Of a stretch of DNA of 64,000 nucleotides, positions 8,880 to 19,665 are shown piece after piece. Source of the DNA: Sthenelais limicola (Eukaryota; Annelida; Polychaeta; Phyllodocida; Sigalionidae); NCBI GenBank assembly GCA_942159475.1, contig OW804098.1:6982383-7046382 (forward strand), given 5' to 3'. Within the stretch, counting starts at the first letter, position 1; every line of letters starts with the position of its first letter. The position numbers and the translations under genes are program-made. Under the pieces are notes generated by a model that searched no databases, was not told the DNA's origin, and saw nothing but the letters and a program-made list of their open reading frames with translations.

Positions 8880-10403
8880 ATGTCGGAGAACCACGTTGAA
8901 GGTAGCGCTAAGGGTCAAGGTATGAAAAGAGACTTGGAAAGCTCTCCACCTCAACAAATTAAGCAATCGAAAGCTGCAAAACTAAATAATAGCGATAGAA
9001 ATACATCAAGTATGGCCAATACAGACAGCAAAGAGGCTAGTGGTAGTCGATCGGATGCTGGTAAAAAGGAATCCGATCCCGGCTTAAGATCCCTGATTTC
9101 TTCCTTAGCTACGGATCAAGCTGAGTCAAATAGGAAGGCCCAAGAGAAATATAGTGCTGTACTATTAAGGCTCGATCAGCTCGACGCATTAGAACAAGAG
9201 GTAAATATCATAAAAGAAGGTTGTCGCTACAGAGACGATGAGATGACTAAGTTCGAAGAGAGATTGAAGCTACAGGAGGACAAAATGGTAGTAGTTGAAG
9301 AAAGACAAGAAAACATGACTCAACCGAAAGATACAGACTACCTAGAGGAGCAGCAAAATAGGAGAGAGAAAGATCAGGAATTCATTCTAAAAGAAACCAA
9401 AAAGCTGGAAAAAAACTTGCTCATCTTAGGAATCAAATCTGGAATAGACGAAACACAAACTCAGTTGAGCGAGAAAGTCGACAACGTGATTCAGAACTAC
9501 TTGAACTTGGCGGACATAAAAGTGGTAAAATCATTGAGGGTAAGCACGAAAGCAGATATGCCTATCAAAATCGAGCTAAAGACCGCTGAGCAAGCAAAAT
9601 TGGTATATGAAGCCAGGTCCAGATTAAAACAACATGACGAAGAAAACGTGGAAAAAGGAAAGGGTATGAATATACGCAGAGACACCCCACACATAGTGAG
9701 ACAGAGGCTAGCAAAGGTTAAAGCTATTGCCAGTGCTGCAACTGCCCAAAAAATCGAAGTTGAAATGTTCGGAACGAACATCAAGATTAATGGCATATAT
9801 TATAGGCACGATCAACTGGACGGAATCCCTTCCAGCCTCTTGTTGTCTAACATTTCCAGAAGGCAGAACGACAAAACCATGGTCTTTTTTACATCAGAAA
9901 ATCCCTTATCTAATCACCATAAGTCGCCCTTCAGAGTAGATGGACAGAAATTCGAACATGTAGAGCAATTTTTATTCTACCAGAGGGCAAGAATTGCAGG
10001 CGATCCAGTGAAACTACAACTTGCTCTAAATACTAAAAATCCGGTTGAATGCAAAAGGTTCATGGCCAATGTGGAGGATCCCAAAAACACATGGAAGGAC
10101 CACAGAGAAGAAATGCTCTTGCAAGCCATTAGAGCGAAGACAAGACAAAACGATTTGGTAAGAAATTACTTAATTCTCACAGAAGATCGTACTATAGGAG
10201 AGGCCTCACCCACGAGTAAAATCTGGGGAATTGGCATGGGACTGGATCATCCTCACGTCCTAGACTCGGATTCATGGCCCCCACATGGAAACCTGGTAGG
10301 AAAGATATGGATGAAAGTAAGGAAGGAGATAGCAGATGATATGAAAAGCAAGGAAGCATCTGCAATGCCAATGGAAGAAGCTCCCTCTGCTTCCTCCTCA
10401 TAA
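8880..10403 (+). CDS. LINE ORF1 protein with C-terminal NADAR domain
   Basis: A 507-aa ORF starts at the ATG at 8880 and stops at 10401. Residues 1-70 are polar and probably disordered. Residues 75-175 are heptad-like and charged, consistent with the ORF1p coiled coil. Residues about 177-310 (KNLLILGI onward, with an R-R-D-T-P segment) resemble the RRM plus C-terminal domain of L1 ORF1p, which binds RNA. Residues about 334-482 are a NADAR/YbiA-type domain: FFTSENPLSN, SPFRVDGQKF, VEQFLFYQRAR, AK-x2-QN, EASP, IWGIGMG and NLVGKIWMKVR are all in family order. NADAR proteins act on N-glycosidic bonds, in riboflavin precursors or on ADP-ribosylated guanine. ORF1p should coat the element RNA; the role of the added enzyme domain is unknown. 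The ORF is intact and ORF2 starts 46 nt downstream. Confidence 0.85.
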   Translation: MSENHVEGSAKGQGMKRDLESSPPQQIKQSKAAKLNNSDRNTSSMANTDSKEASGSRSDAGKKESDPGLRSLISSLATDQAESNRKAQEKYSAVLLRLDQLDALEQEVNIIKEGCRYRDDEMTKFEERLKLQEDKMVVVEERQENMTQPKDTDYLEEQQNRREKDQEFILKETKKLEKNLLILGIKSGIDETQTQLSEKVDNVIQNYLNLADIKVVKSLRVSTKADMPIKIELKTAEQAKLVYEARSRLKQHDEENVEKGKGMNIRRDTPHIVRQRLAKVKAIASAATAQKIEVEMFGTNIKINGIYYRHDQLDGIPSSLLLSNISRRQNDKTMVFFTSENPLSNHHKSPFRVDGQKFEHVEQFLFYQRARIAGDPVKLQLALNTKNPVECKRFMANVEDPKNTWKDHREEMLLQAIRAKTRQNDLVRNYLILTEDRTIGEASPTSKIWGIGMGLDHPHVLDSDSWPPHGNLVGKIWMKVRKEIADDMKSKEASAMPMEEAPSASSS

Positions 10404-10449
10404 ATAGTTTAATGTGAGTGTCTTTTCTGAGGATAAATTAACCATCAAA

Positions 10450-13400
10450 ATGAATCCTACATCAACAATGGATAATAAATCAACGATAAAATTTATTTCT
10501 CTAAACATAAATGGCTTGAATAATGTCGTCAAGAGAAAAGCGATCCTTACATATTTTAGTTCATTCACGAACACGATTGTAGCTCTACAAGAGACTCACT
10601 CAAGTGAAGCGAAAGAAGTAATATGGAATACACAATGGAAGGGACAAATATATTATGCACATGGAACTACAGCTTCTAAAGGTGTGTTATTCCTCATCCC
10701 AAGTGAGCTAAAGAAGCTAGTAATATCAAGCTGCGCTGATAGAATGGGAAGATGGTTATATTTAATATTACAAGCTAATGGTAGTAAAATTTGTGTTTTC
10801 AACATATATGCCCCAACAGCAGATAAACCTGAAGAACAATCCTCGCTGATAAAAACAATCGAAGAAAAGATACAAGAAAGCACCCATGACAGTCTGATAA
10901 TGCTAGGTGACTTCAACGCGGATATTTCTTATAAACAAAATAGTGTCCAAGGTGTTAAATTGAAAGATATGTTAGGAGATCTCGATATGAATGATGTAAT
11001 CGATTCAAAAAATCCTGGGTTACCTGCCTACACATGGTCAAGGTTAGGTCAAAATTCTAGATTGGATTATATATTTGTTTCCAACAATATAACCAGCAGG
11101 GTTTTAAACTGCTCTACGATTTTTAATACTCATTCTGACCATAAAGAAGTCCATGCGGATATTCTTATATATAGATCTGAAAGAGGTAGGGGATATTGGA
11201 AGTTGAATAATTTACTCTTGAATAATGACAAATTTGTGTATGAGGTAGAAAAACTCTGTGAAAATGCGCACAAGGAGGCTTTAAACCCCAAAATGTCATG
11301 GGAATTCTTTAAATTAAAAGTAAGAGAACTCGCTATTAAAATGTGCAGCGAAAGATCAAGGAAAAAGAGAAGTCAAAATGAAGAGAACAGAAGAATTTTG
11401 ATAGCACTTGATTCAAAACGTAGAATGAACTTAGAAGAAGTAAGTTTAAGAAATAAAACTCTACAAAAAATTAGAGAATATGATCTTGAAAAAGCTGAAG
11501 GTGCCCTGCTAAGGTCCAAGGCAAGATGGGCGACAGAGGGTGAAAAACCTACACGGTATTTTTGCTCCCTAGAGAAATACAAATCAGAGAAAAGAGTTAT
11601 CAATGTTTTAAATGTTGATGGAGAATTAAAAAACAAAAAAGATGACATAATTAACGAAGGACAGAGATTCTATGCTAACTTGTACAGCAAAGGCCTTACC
11701 GATGTTAATGTTATGAATGAGTTTGTAAATCCTGATCATTATACTTGTCTAGATGAAAGTGATAACAACCTACTGTGTAGAGAAATTACTTATGATGAGG
11801 TTGAAAAGGTGGTAAAAAGCTTCAAAAAGCACAAATCCCCGGGTTGTGACGGATTTGGAGCTGAATTCTATCAATTTTTCTGGTATTGTATTAAAGATCT
11901 ATTTATGTCTATGCTTGAAACATGTCTAGTTGAAGAAGAAATGACAGAAAATCAGAAACGAGGTCTAATTAGTGTTATTCCTAAAAAAGACAATGATTTA
12001 TCGTATTTAAAAAATTGGAGGCCAATTACTCTTTTGAATGTCGATTATAAAATCATTTCTAAAGTAATAGCTAACAGATTAGCCTTTTTTATTCCGAATA
12101 TCATTGATGATGATCAATTTGGTTTTATTAAGGGTCGTTTTATCGGGTCTGCTATACGAAAAATAGACGATATTCATTCTTGGTTAGAAAATGGCGATGA
12201 ATCGGGACTAATTACCTCGGTCGATTTCTCCAAAGCTTATGATTCCATTGATTGGACATTCATAGAAAAAGCTTTAAAAGCTCACTGTATTGATTCTATG
12301 TTTATTTCTTGGGTTAAAACTTTGTTAAAAGGCTCAAAAGCAACCTTTATGAACAATGGCTTTTCGTCGAGATGGTTTAATGTAGAGAAAGGAGTAAAAC
12401 AAGGAGATCCCATATCTTCTATCCTCTTTATAGTTGTCGCTGAAAAATTATCAGAACAAATCAGAAGAAATGAGAATATAATAGGTATAAAATATGCAAA
12501 TATTGAAACAAAACTGGTACAATTTGCCGACGATCTGACTTTATTGGTCAAAGATGAATTTTCCCTAGTACAGGCGGTAAGAGTTATTGAAAAATTCTCC
12601 TTAGCATCTGGTCTATCGCTAAATCCGAGTAAATCAAAGGGATTCATAATTGGAAATATCACAATAACAAACCGTACTCTTCTCAGTGTCGACTGGACTA
12701 ACCAAATGAAAATACTTGGAATTAATCTCTTAAATCCAAGAAATGAAGATGAAATGTTCAAAATCAACAGCTCGGAGCTGTTGAACAAGATAAAAGAAAC
12801 CATCAATGCATGGAAAAATCGCTTCTTAACTATAAAGGGCAGAATACTAATTTGTAATGTCTTTTTGTTGCCGGTGTTTCAACATGCTTTATCGTGTATC
12901 CACTTTAATGAAACATTGTTAAAGGAGATAGAGAAAGTTGTACTTAAATTTGTATACAACAGTGACCATCACAGCATAGGTGTAAACTTCCTAGCTCAAA
13001 AAGCAGGGAAAGGAGGCTTAAATCTCAGACTAATCAGAGAAATATATCAAACAAATAGAATAATGTGGGTTAGAAGAATTCTTTTGAATAGAAATAAATC
13101 GTGGTTTAAAGTCTTAGAAGCTTTTCACCAAAGAGATATAGACGAGATATTCTTGTGTAGATTCAAACCTACAATCGCGATTAATAAATTCTACAAAGAA
13201 CTATTCGAAATATGGAATAAATATTATTTTAAACTAAAGCCAGAGAGCATCGAACAAATTCTTGGAGAAAGAATCTGGGCTAATAGATATATAAAAGATA
13301 AAGGCCAGGTGTTGTATTGGTCAGAGTGGAAGCAAAAGGGAATTACTGTCATTGGAGATATTTTCAATGAAAATGGTAGTATGATGTCAACAAATGAACT

Positions 13401-14253
13401 AGCATCCAATTTCGAATTTAGACCCTCATGCTTTTCTAGACAAATGTTAAAGAAAGCAATTCCGAAAGAATGGATTAATTGTATAAAAAGGGAAAGAAAT
13501 TATACCCTAAGAAACTCTGTGATCTTTGAAATCGCAGGAAAGGAGTTAAACATTGTCGAATGTACAGCAAAGAGTGTTTATGACCAGCTGCTAACCAAAT
13601 TGAAACCAAAATGGCAGAAATTACAGAAATGGCAACAAAGGTTAGAATTGTCTAAAGAAGAATATGATAAGATCCAATGGGATGATATTTTCTCCATGCC
13701 TTATAAGGTCTCTACGGAGGCAAGAATTCATGTATTTCAGTACAAAATCTTACATGGCGTGCTAACTTGCAATGTATATTTGAAACAAATTGATGTGATA
13801 AAAACTGACACATGCTCCTACTGTAAGAAAAAAGATGATTTAATTCACTTTTTAGTAACATGCAAGAGAACAAAAGAGCTATGGCAAAACATCCTTAAGT
13901 GGATCTATGAATGTGGCTATTTAAATACTGACAGCAGTGGTAAAATGATATTTAATCGAAAAGGAAGATATATAGTCATAAGACCTATTGAGATTATTTT
14001 TGGAATCGATGTCACGAATTTAAGTTCCAAAATAATAAACTGGATTATTCTCCAGGTAAAATCATTTATATATAGACAGAAGTTGTTTGCCAAAGGTAAC
14101 ATTGACATTTTGACCACAATGTATGAACTTCGTATGAGATGTAATGTTGTTATATATGCCTTCGATTTTAAGAAAAATAGTGAGGAGGAAAAAAAAATAT
14201 GGCGGCGTGTGGCCGAAGGTATCACAGAATATATTGAGGTGCTGAAAGGCTGA
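10450..14253 (+). CDS. LINE ORF2: endonuclease-reverse transcriptase
   Basis: The protein is about 1267 aa from the first in-frame ATG at 10450; the frame is open from 10414, but only with a GTG. The apurinic-type endonuclease spans residues about 10-235, with SLNINGLN, the catalytic glutamate in LQETHS, LGDFNAD, SRLDYIFVS and the SDH box. The reverse transcriptase spans about 500-800, with KNWRPITLLN, GFIKGR, the first metal site in SVDFSKAYD, GVKQGDPISS and the FADD box near residue 691. A C-terminal CCHC finger, CSYCKKKDDLIHFLVTC, lies near 1121. All catalytic motifs are present and the frame is open throughout, so target-primed reverse transcription looks possible. Translation probably depends on reinitiation after ORF1. 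Confidence 0.92.
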   Translation: MNPTSTMDNKSTIKFISLNINGLNNVVKRKAILTYFSSFTNTIVALQETHSSEAKEVIWNTQWKGQIYYAHGTTASKGVLFLIPSELKKLVISSCADRMGRWLYLILQANGSKICVFNIYAPTADKPEEQSSLIKTIEEKIQESTHDSLIMLGDFNADISYKQNSVQGVKLKDMLGDLDMNDVIDSKNPGLPAYTWSRLGQNSRLDYIFVSNNITSRVLNCSTIFNTHSDHKEVHADILIYRSERGRGYWKLNNLLLNNDKFVYEVEKLCENAHKEALNPKMSWEFFKLKVRELAIKMCSERSRKKRSQNEENRRILIALDSKRRMNLEEVSLRNKTLQKIREYDLEKAEGALLRSKARWATEGEKPTRYFCSLEKYKSEKRVINVLNVDGELKNKKDDIINEGQRFYANLYSKGLTDVNVMNEFVNPDHYTCLDESDNNLLCREITYDEVEKVVKSFKKHKSPGCDGFGAEFYQFFWYCIKDLFMSMLETCLVEEEMTENQKRGLISVIPKKDNDLSYLKNWRPITLLNVDYKIISKVIANRLAFFIPNIIDDDQFGFIKGRFIGSAIRKIDDIHSWLENGDESGLITSVDFSKAYDSIDWTFIEKALKAHCIDSMFISWVKTLLKGSKATFMNNGFSSRWFNVEKGVKQGDPISSILFIVVAEKLSEQIRRNENIIGIKYANIETKLVQFADDLTLLVKDEFSLVQAVRVIEKFSLASGLSLNPSKSKGFIIGNITITNRTLLSVDWTNQMKILGINLLNPRNEDEMFKINSSELLNKIKETINAWKNRFLTIKGRILICNVFLLPVFQHALSCIHFNETLLKEIEKVVLKFVYNSDHHSIGVNFLAQKAGKGGLNLRLIREIYQTNRIMWVRRILLNRNKSWFKVLEAFHQRDIDEIFLCRFKPTIAINKFYKELFEIWNKYYFKLKPESIEQILGERIWANRYIKDKGQVLYWSEWKQKGITVIGDIFNENGSMMSTNELASNFEFRPSCFSRQMLKKAIPKEWINCIKRERNYTLRNSVIFEIAGKELNIVECTAKSVYDQLLTKLKPKWQKLQKWQQRLELSKEEYDKIQWDDIFSMPYKVSTEARIHVFQYKILHGVLTCNVYLKQIDVIKTDTCSYCKKKDDLIHFLVTCKRTKELWQNILKWIYECGYLNTDSSGKMIFNRKGRYIVIRPIEIIFGIDVTNLSSKIINWIILQVKSFIYRQKLFAKGNIDILTTMYELRMRCNVVIYAFDFKKNSEEEKKIWRRVAEGITEYIEVLKG

Positions 14254-14361
14254 ATTTTTATTTTTCCTAACTACCATATTATCCACATATGTCTTTAGAA
14301 TTGTAGAAGCCCAGACGGCAGGTTACAGTAAATAAAGTCTTTTGTAAAAACAAAAAAAAAG
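14254..14361 (+). other. LINE 3' UTR and A-rich tail
   Basis: A short 3' UTR contains AGAATTGTAGAAGCCC and AGTAAATAAAGTC (an AATAAA signal), then ends in an A-rich run near 14347-14360. The same end occurs at 61326-61400. Between the tail and 14940 I see only AT-rich sequence without a gene. Confidence 0.7.
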
Positions 14362-14943
14362 ATAGAAGTAGCGTATTCACTTAATCCTGGATATTTAACA
14401 ATATAAATATAGAAGATAGAATCAAACATTTCTACAAAATAATTGGCTCACAGAATATTCAACAAAAACCCAGTTTCTCCCACTGCTGGGAGATGCAGAT
14501 ATGGGATGGTGATTTAAAAACATTTAAATCTCTGAAACTGTTAACAGTAATCTGAAATACCAATGCCAGTAAATCTGTTACTCTTTAAGTTACAGGATTC
14601 TCAAATATAATGGGCAGTGTGAGCCTTTTGCGAACATATAAACTCCTCTAATACAATGAAATACTTGGATATGCTTCAAATGAAGCAGGAGTTGCACATA
14701 ATGATATACAATAAGTAAGTAAGTTTGACAGATTGAACCGGTGTAGTCTATACTCCTCCGCCGGCAAAGGCATTTTACAAATTTTTCTAAAAAAACATAA
14801 TTATTTCCACGACAAAGGCGCTTCTGTGTAAGTGTCTCTGCCTGTATCGATGTTCCACTTGTTGTTAGATCTAACTGCGCTCAGCAGGTAAAAGCTCGAG
14901 CTGCCGGCGGCACCTGGTGGCAGCCAGAGATAATCAGTTATAA

Positions 14944-15300
14944 TATAGGAGAGGGGGTGATTCGGGGGGGGGGGGGGTAGGTGCAGGGGTGGATAGCGGA
15001 GAAAAGTTTGAGGTATGTAGAGGGGTGATAGAGGGGTGATGGAAAGGGGAGGTAGTGGATGGTAGGAGAGTGGAAGCAGGAGTGAAAATATGTGTGTAGG
15101 CGGTGGGTTGGGTGGGTGGGGGTTGGGTAAGCCAAGGGGGTGCGGGGATAGGGAGTGAGGGGCAAAGACTCATGTGGGGTAAAAATACAGTGGGAAGGTG
15201 TATAGTTGGGGGAAGGGGTTTGTAGGGGGTGGGAGGGGGAGGGGAGGAGTTTAGAAGAAGGGGCAGGCACAGTAGGTGAACTGACAGGCAGGCTGTAAGG
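14944..15300 (+). repeat. G-rich low-complexity tract
   Basis: About 350 bp of G/GA/GT-rich sequence with repeated GGGGTG and GGTAG blocks and an 11-G run at its start. Proline-rich open frames on the minus strand are a consequence of composition. It has quadruplex potential, like 4420-4690. Confidence 0.7.
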
Positions 15301-15659
15301 GGGAGGCACTAGAGAGTCATGCCCCTGGGCTCTGCTGCTTCTATATCGCCGGGTCAGAATTGTTGAAGCAAATCAACTTCCAGGTTCTTTTTTTATAGTT
15401 ATACAGTAACACACATGATTAAAAAAGAGCAAATGGAGAGGAAGGAAAAGTTGTAAGAAAGGGAGGTTTAGAGAATATACAACAGTCTATCACATTATTG
15501 GTATTCATTCATTCAAACCAACGAGCATATATCACATACTCTCGTTTATCAAACAGGTATGAATACCACAGCATGTGTACATAGGCTACTCCTACCAGCG
15601 AAGAATTATTTCATTTATTATTGTCCTTCCTACAGGTGAAGGAATAGCCACACAGAGAT

Positions 15660-15870
15660 GGGTCAGAGTTTCAGAAAATGCACAATTCTCTAAAATAACC
15701 CACATCTAAGACAAAAATGAGCTTCAAAATGTTGTTAACATGACATAACTGATACTTTAAATCAATGTGATACCAAATATACTCAGATATTCCCATAATT
15801 TATCATGTTTTTAGCAGAAATTACTAAATATGTAGAGCTGCCAATTGTACATTTTCTGAAAATCTGATTC
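15660..15870 (+). mobile_element. Inverted-repeat element, family A copy 3
   Basis: Starts GGGTCAGAGTTTCAGAAAA and ends with the inverse TGTACATTTTCTGAAAATC. The interior keeps the shared AATCAATG and TACTAAATATGTAGAGCT blocks. Confidence 0.7.
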
Positions 15871-18597
15871 AGATATATTTGCCTTATCTTATACAACAGA
15901 CCGTGGGTTATCCCTATAGTGACGGTCCTCTGAATACAACCCATGACCGCATTTCTATGCTGTTCAGACTTTCCCATAGAAAAGCTGTAACTTCACGCTT
16001 GACCCTTAGAGAAGTCTTACCAATTAACTTGTTTTTTATACACTAGGTGCAAATGGAATATAATATAGGGGAACTCTGTGATATTGCTATTGTATTCATG
16101 AGGAAGTGTATACACACACGGCTATTAAGTGGCTAAGATCCTGCACATGTCATGGGAATGTAATCTTGCGGGTAATTGGTGAATTAAGTATCATTATATT
16201 TGACTAGATGATTATACAATAGACGTATTTGTCTGTCTCTCTCGCTTTCCCTATATTCTCCCTATGATAATGCAATTTTCTATCATATCTCGTGATTCGG
16301 AATTCTTTTTTCCAATATAACCAGAGGACATTGTGCCCAACGTCTGATATAATTATTATTCAAAGAATTTCAACAAATGGCCCAATAAAGAATTTAACTA
16401 AATACCAAAGATAACTAAATATGAATTCATTTGTACATCAAGGATAGAAATGATCATGTTCATGCTTGGTCATTAAATTGACTGCGATAGAAAATGTGTT
16501 CTTAAGAATATAAATATAAATACTGATATAAGTTAACTAACAAGTTGGTTGAAGGAGCGTATGAATATTGCATGAGTTGCGTAGCAACACGTGAGAGATT
16601 ATAAGCAACTGAAACCAATGAGTTAGGTAGATCTGATTAATTAAACATGCTTTTAATAATAGGCTATAAATAAAAAAATAACATTTTTGAGTTGTAAAAT
16701 AGAACATTGAAAATACAATGATTGCCATGCCTACGGCTCACTAGTGAAATCCGCACTGCATATAAGTCAACCTAAGTTGTTCTCAAAGCAATGTGTATAT
16801 AACCAGAGAGGTATATATACGGGGAATAGTCACTGATTCAAGCAGGAGACCTGTGTCCTATAGTCTAGCCACTGCATGCCAGGTGCCGCGGCAGTGCTGC
16901 TGTTAACACTAGTACCACCTAGCCCCGGTAGGTTTGATCATGTTCATGTTCCCCAGCAACAGCATACTAGTGATGAATACATAATTGGCGCTAGTAGTAG
17001 TAGTGGCAGTACTGCAAACTACTAGTGGGACATAGCTTTAACTCGAGGCCACTCCCTCTATACCCTTCATTAAATTAGAATTAAATAATACAAATGTACG
17101 CATACTGTTTGAAATTAGTTTGTACTTGTCAGCCAAATAACCATTCAGTAATAGTAATAGCAATGATAATGGTAATGGCAGCGGTACTGGTGATTGTCCC
17201 TCTGCCTATGTACATATAAATAATTATATTTAGAATATATACACAAATATATAACATTCATTCCTCCCCGCTTTCTCATTAGGTTGACTTGTGTAATTGT
17301 ATCGGTTGTTCATGAAGGTTGTCCATTAGCTCGGTAAAGGATCGAGAGGCAGAATTCTCTGGGAAAAATGGTCAGGAAATAGTTTCCGACGCACGCCCCC
17401 CCCCCCCCCCCCCCCCCGCACCCGCTCGACCCCCGAATCCCCGTCCCATCTAGACCCCTGCTACGGTGACATAACTGTTGCTTGTGGATACTATCTCAAG
17501 TATTATAGAATTCTTTTTTTGTACGTTTTCCCTAGTGTTTCTTACACATTATAACACCACCTACCATATACAGAATATAATTCATGCTACTATTAATTTA
17601 TGACACCTGATGAAGCCCAATTAGCGGCGAAAGCTTGTGATTTAATAAATAACAACCATTACAAGACAAGGGTTTATTCCATTCCTTGAACACCAACCAC
17701 ATCACCCACACCGGCAAACCAGGTATACTACGATCCTTCTCCCCCCTCCAACTTATTAATTTATTCATCAATGCAAACTAGACCCCCGTTACGGCGACAT
17801 TTGTATTTCCAGCCAATGTTCCTAGTGTAGGTTCCCAGTGTAGATCTGGCAAGAATTAACTGGAGATTCGCTATGGATATAATGGATGTATTAATTCAGA
17901 CTAAAGAATTTTCCCTCCGAAATTACTGGCTGCATTTTTTTAAACAGTGGTTTAGATATGACAACCTCCGTTTTTTATGTTTGCTCGAAAATAAGCATTT
18001 TCTTGGCCTCACGATTATGAGAATTTAAAAAAAACGGCCTAAGATACTTCCCCTAGGGGATTTTTCTCCCCAGTATACACAAATACAAACAACACAATCT
18101 CAGATCTCATTTAGTTTATTCATACTCTCTATTCCAAATTTATGTTAACAGCCGGAAGAAATGGTACCTCGCTGTACCATAATGGTATGTCGACCAATTT
18201 GTCTATTCACATACTAATCGTTTGTACTCATTTTGTATTCACCGAAAATGACTAATAAAAAACGTCTTATCTTATCTTATCTTAGATAGGTATTTTAGCC
18301 TCTGGATGAGCTGTTGTTTTTCATTCCAAATGAAGCATTTTTGGTGGAATTGCTTGTATGTCCTTCACTAATTACATATAGCATATTATGTTAAGAACTG
18401 GCTCCGCCTAGTAGCTCTAGGCGGAATCAATACCCTTGTTTTCCGAGCGTGTGCCGGCTCATTCTCACTCTCTCACCAGATTGTACATAATACTATATAT
18501 ACACATATTATATAATACAAGTGCCTTCGGCACTTGGATTGTAGAGGCAGATGTGTTTCTACTCCTTATAGGAATCCAACAACTTCCAAAACAGAAT

Positions 18598-18600
<3 letters not shown>
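15871..18600. other. Intergenic stretch without a supported gene
   Basis: AT-rich sequence with a C run of about 20 bases at 17397-17417. It contains two retroelement-like tails: 17600-17690, with CCTGATGAAGCCCAATTAGC and GCGAAAG (a Penelope- or LINE-type 3' end), and about 18100-18295, ending in a TTATC repeat (CTTATCTTATCTTATCTTAG). A TA dinucleotide run lies at 18608-18632. No open frame has protein-like composition. Confidence 0.5.
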
Positions 18601-18630
<30 letters not shown>

Positions 18631-18734
18631 CCAACAATTTACTGGACGTTTATTTCAATTTGGAGATCTATATTAATTTGATTGCCCAAAATGGCTAAAA
18701 TCACAGGGGGCCTATGTCGGGGTAGTAGGCCTAA

Positions 18735-18840
18735 GGTGTAGGAGGGAGAGAGAGAGAGAGACGGGGGGGGGGGGGGGACACAGAGAGAGAGAGAGGGACA
18801 GAGAGAGAGGGGGAGGAGAAGAGAGGGAGAGGAGAGATGA
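18735..18840 (+). repeat. GA-rich simple repeat
   Basis: A GA/GGA microsatellite with a 13-G run. The reading frames over it are low-complexity only. Confidence 0.8.
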
Positions 18841-19019
18841 AAATGACTGATATAAGAGTTTTCTGGAAAAAAATTTGCACCCCCCTCCACACACACACCT
18901 ACACATCTATCAATTTTCCTTCTCCTCCCCCTCCCCGACTACCTCCCTTGCTCTCCCTCCCTTTTTATTCCCCCTCCTCAATAATAATGAATAAGGTGTG
19001 GATAGGTACATTCTTTCGT

Positions 19020-19440
19020 AAAAAAAATCTTTAAAAAAAGTTGGTTGTAAAAAAAGCTTGTACAAAAAATAGTTGGTCGGAAAATAAAGTATAAATAAAA
19101 AAAAAAAAAAGAAAAAAAGTTGGGTAGAAAAAAAGTTGGTAAAAAAAAAAGTTGGCCGTAAAAATAGTTGGTCGGAAAAAAAGTTGGTTGGAAAAAATAG
19201 TTGGTCGGGGAAAAATATGGGGTCGTAAAAATAGTTAGTCGAAAAAAAGTTGGTCGGGAAAAAAGAGTTGGGTCGGAAAAAAAGTTGGTTGTAAAAAAAA
19301 GTTGGGTTGTAAAAATAGTTGGTTGTAAAAAAAGTTGGGTCGTAAAAAAAAAGTTAGGTCGTAAAAAAGTTGGTTGGAACAAAAAAGTTGGGTCGTAAAA
19401 AAAATGTTGGTCAAGAGAGAGACGGTCAAAAAAAAGTTGG
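19020..19440 (+). repeat. Degenerate GTTGGTYG(A)n minisatellite
   Basis: About 25 imperfect units of 14-18 bp follow the pattern GTTGGTCGGAAAAAA or GTTGGTTGTAAAAAA. The unit length varies mainly in the A run. Long frames on both strands across it (Phe/Leu-rich or Lys/Val-rich) are artefacts of the repeat. Confidence 0.85.
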
Positions 19441-19504
19441 TCTCCCTCCCCTTTTATCCCCCCCTCCTTCACCTCTCCTCCTGTTTGTAACAGGTATGGT
19501 ACTG

Positions 19505-19665
19505 AGGTAGTAGAGAGTGAGAGAGAGAGAGAGAGAGGGAGAGAGGGAGAGAGAGAGGAGAGAGAGAGGGAGAGGAGAGAGAGAGGGAGAGGAGAGAGAG
19601 AGGGAGAGAGAGAGAGAAAAAGAGAGAGAGAGAGAGAGAAAAAAAAAGAGAGAGAGAAAGAGATA
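19505..19665 (+). repeat. GA microsatellite
   Basis: A (GA)n tract with GGGA interruptions that ends in a short GATATATATA run. It is separate from the minisatellite just upstream. Confidence 0.85.

Larger units (their letters stand above)
7858..14361 (+). mobile_element. Near-complete L1/Tx1-type non-LTR retrotransposon
   Basis: The element has a long 5' UTR, ORF1 (8880-10403), ORF2 (10450-14253), a short 3' UTR of about 100 bp and an A-rich tail (about 14347-14360). Both ORFs are uninterrupted, which suggests a recent insertion that may still be active. The left boundary is uncertain; I place it near the ETS-type site ACTTCCGG at 7862. I could not find a convincing target-site duplication. 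A related 3' end occurs at 61320-61400. The clade call rests on the two-ORF layout, the L1-like ORF1 fold, the apurinic endonuclease and GFIKGR in the reverse transcriptase. Confidence 0.8.

Noticed and set aside
14934..15309. Proline-rich open frames on the minus strand
   Set aside because: Artefact of the G-rich tract; no domain and no splice context.
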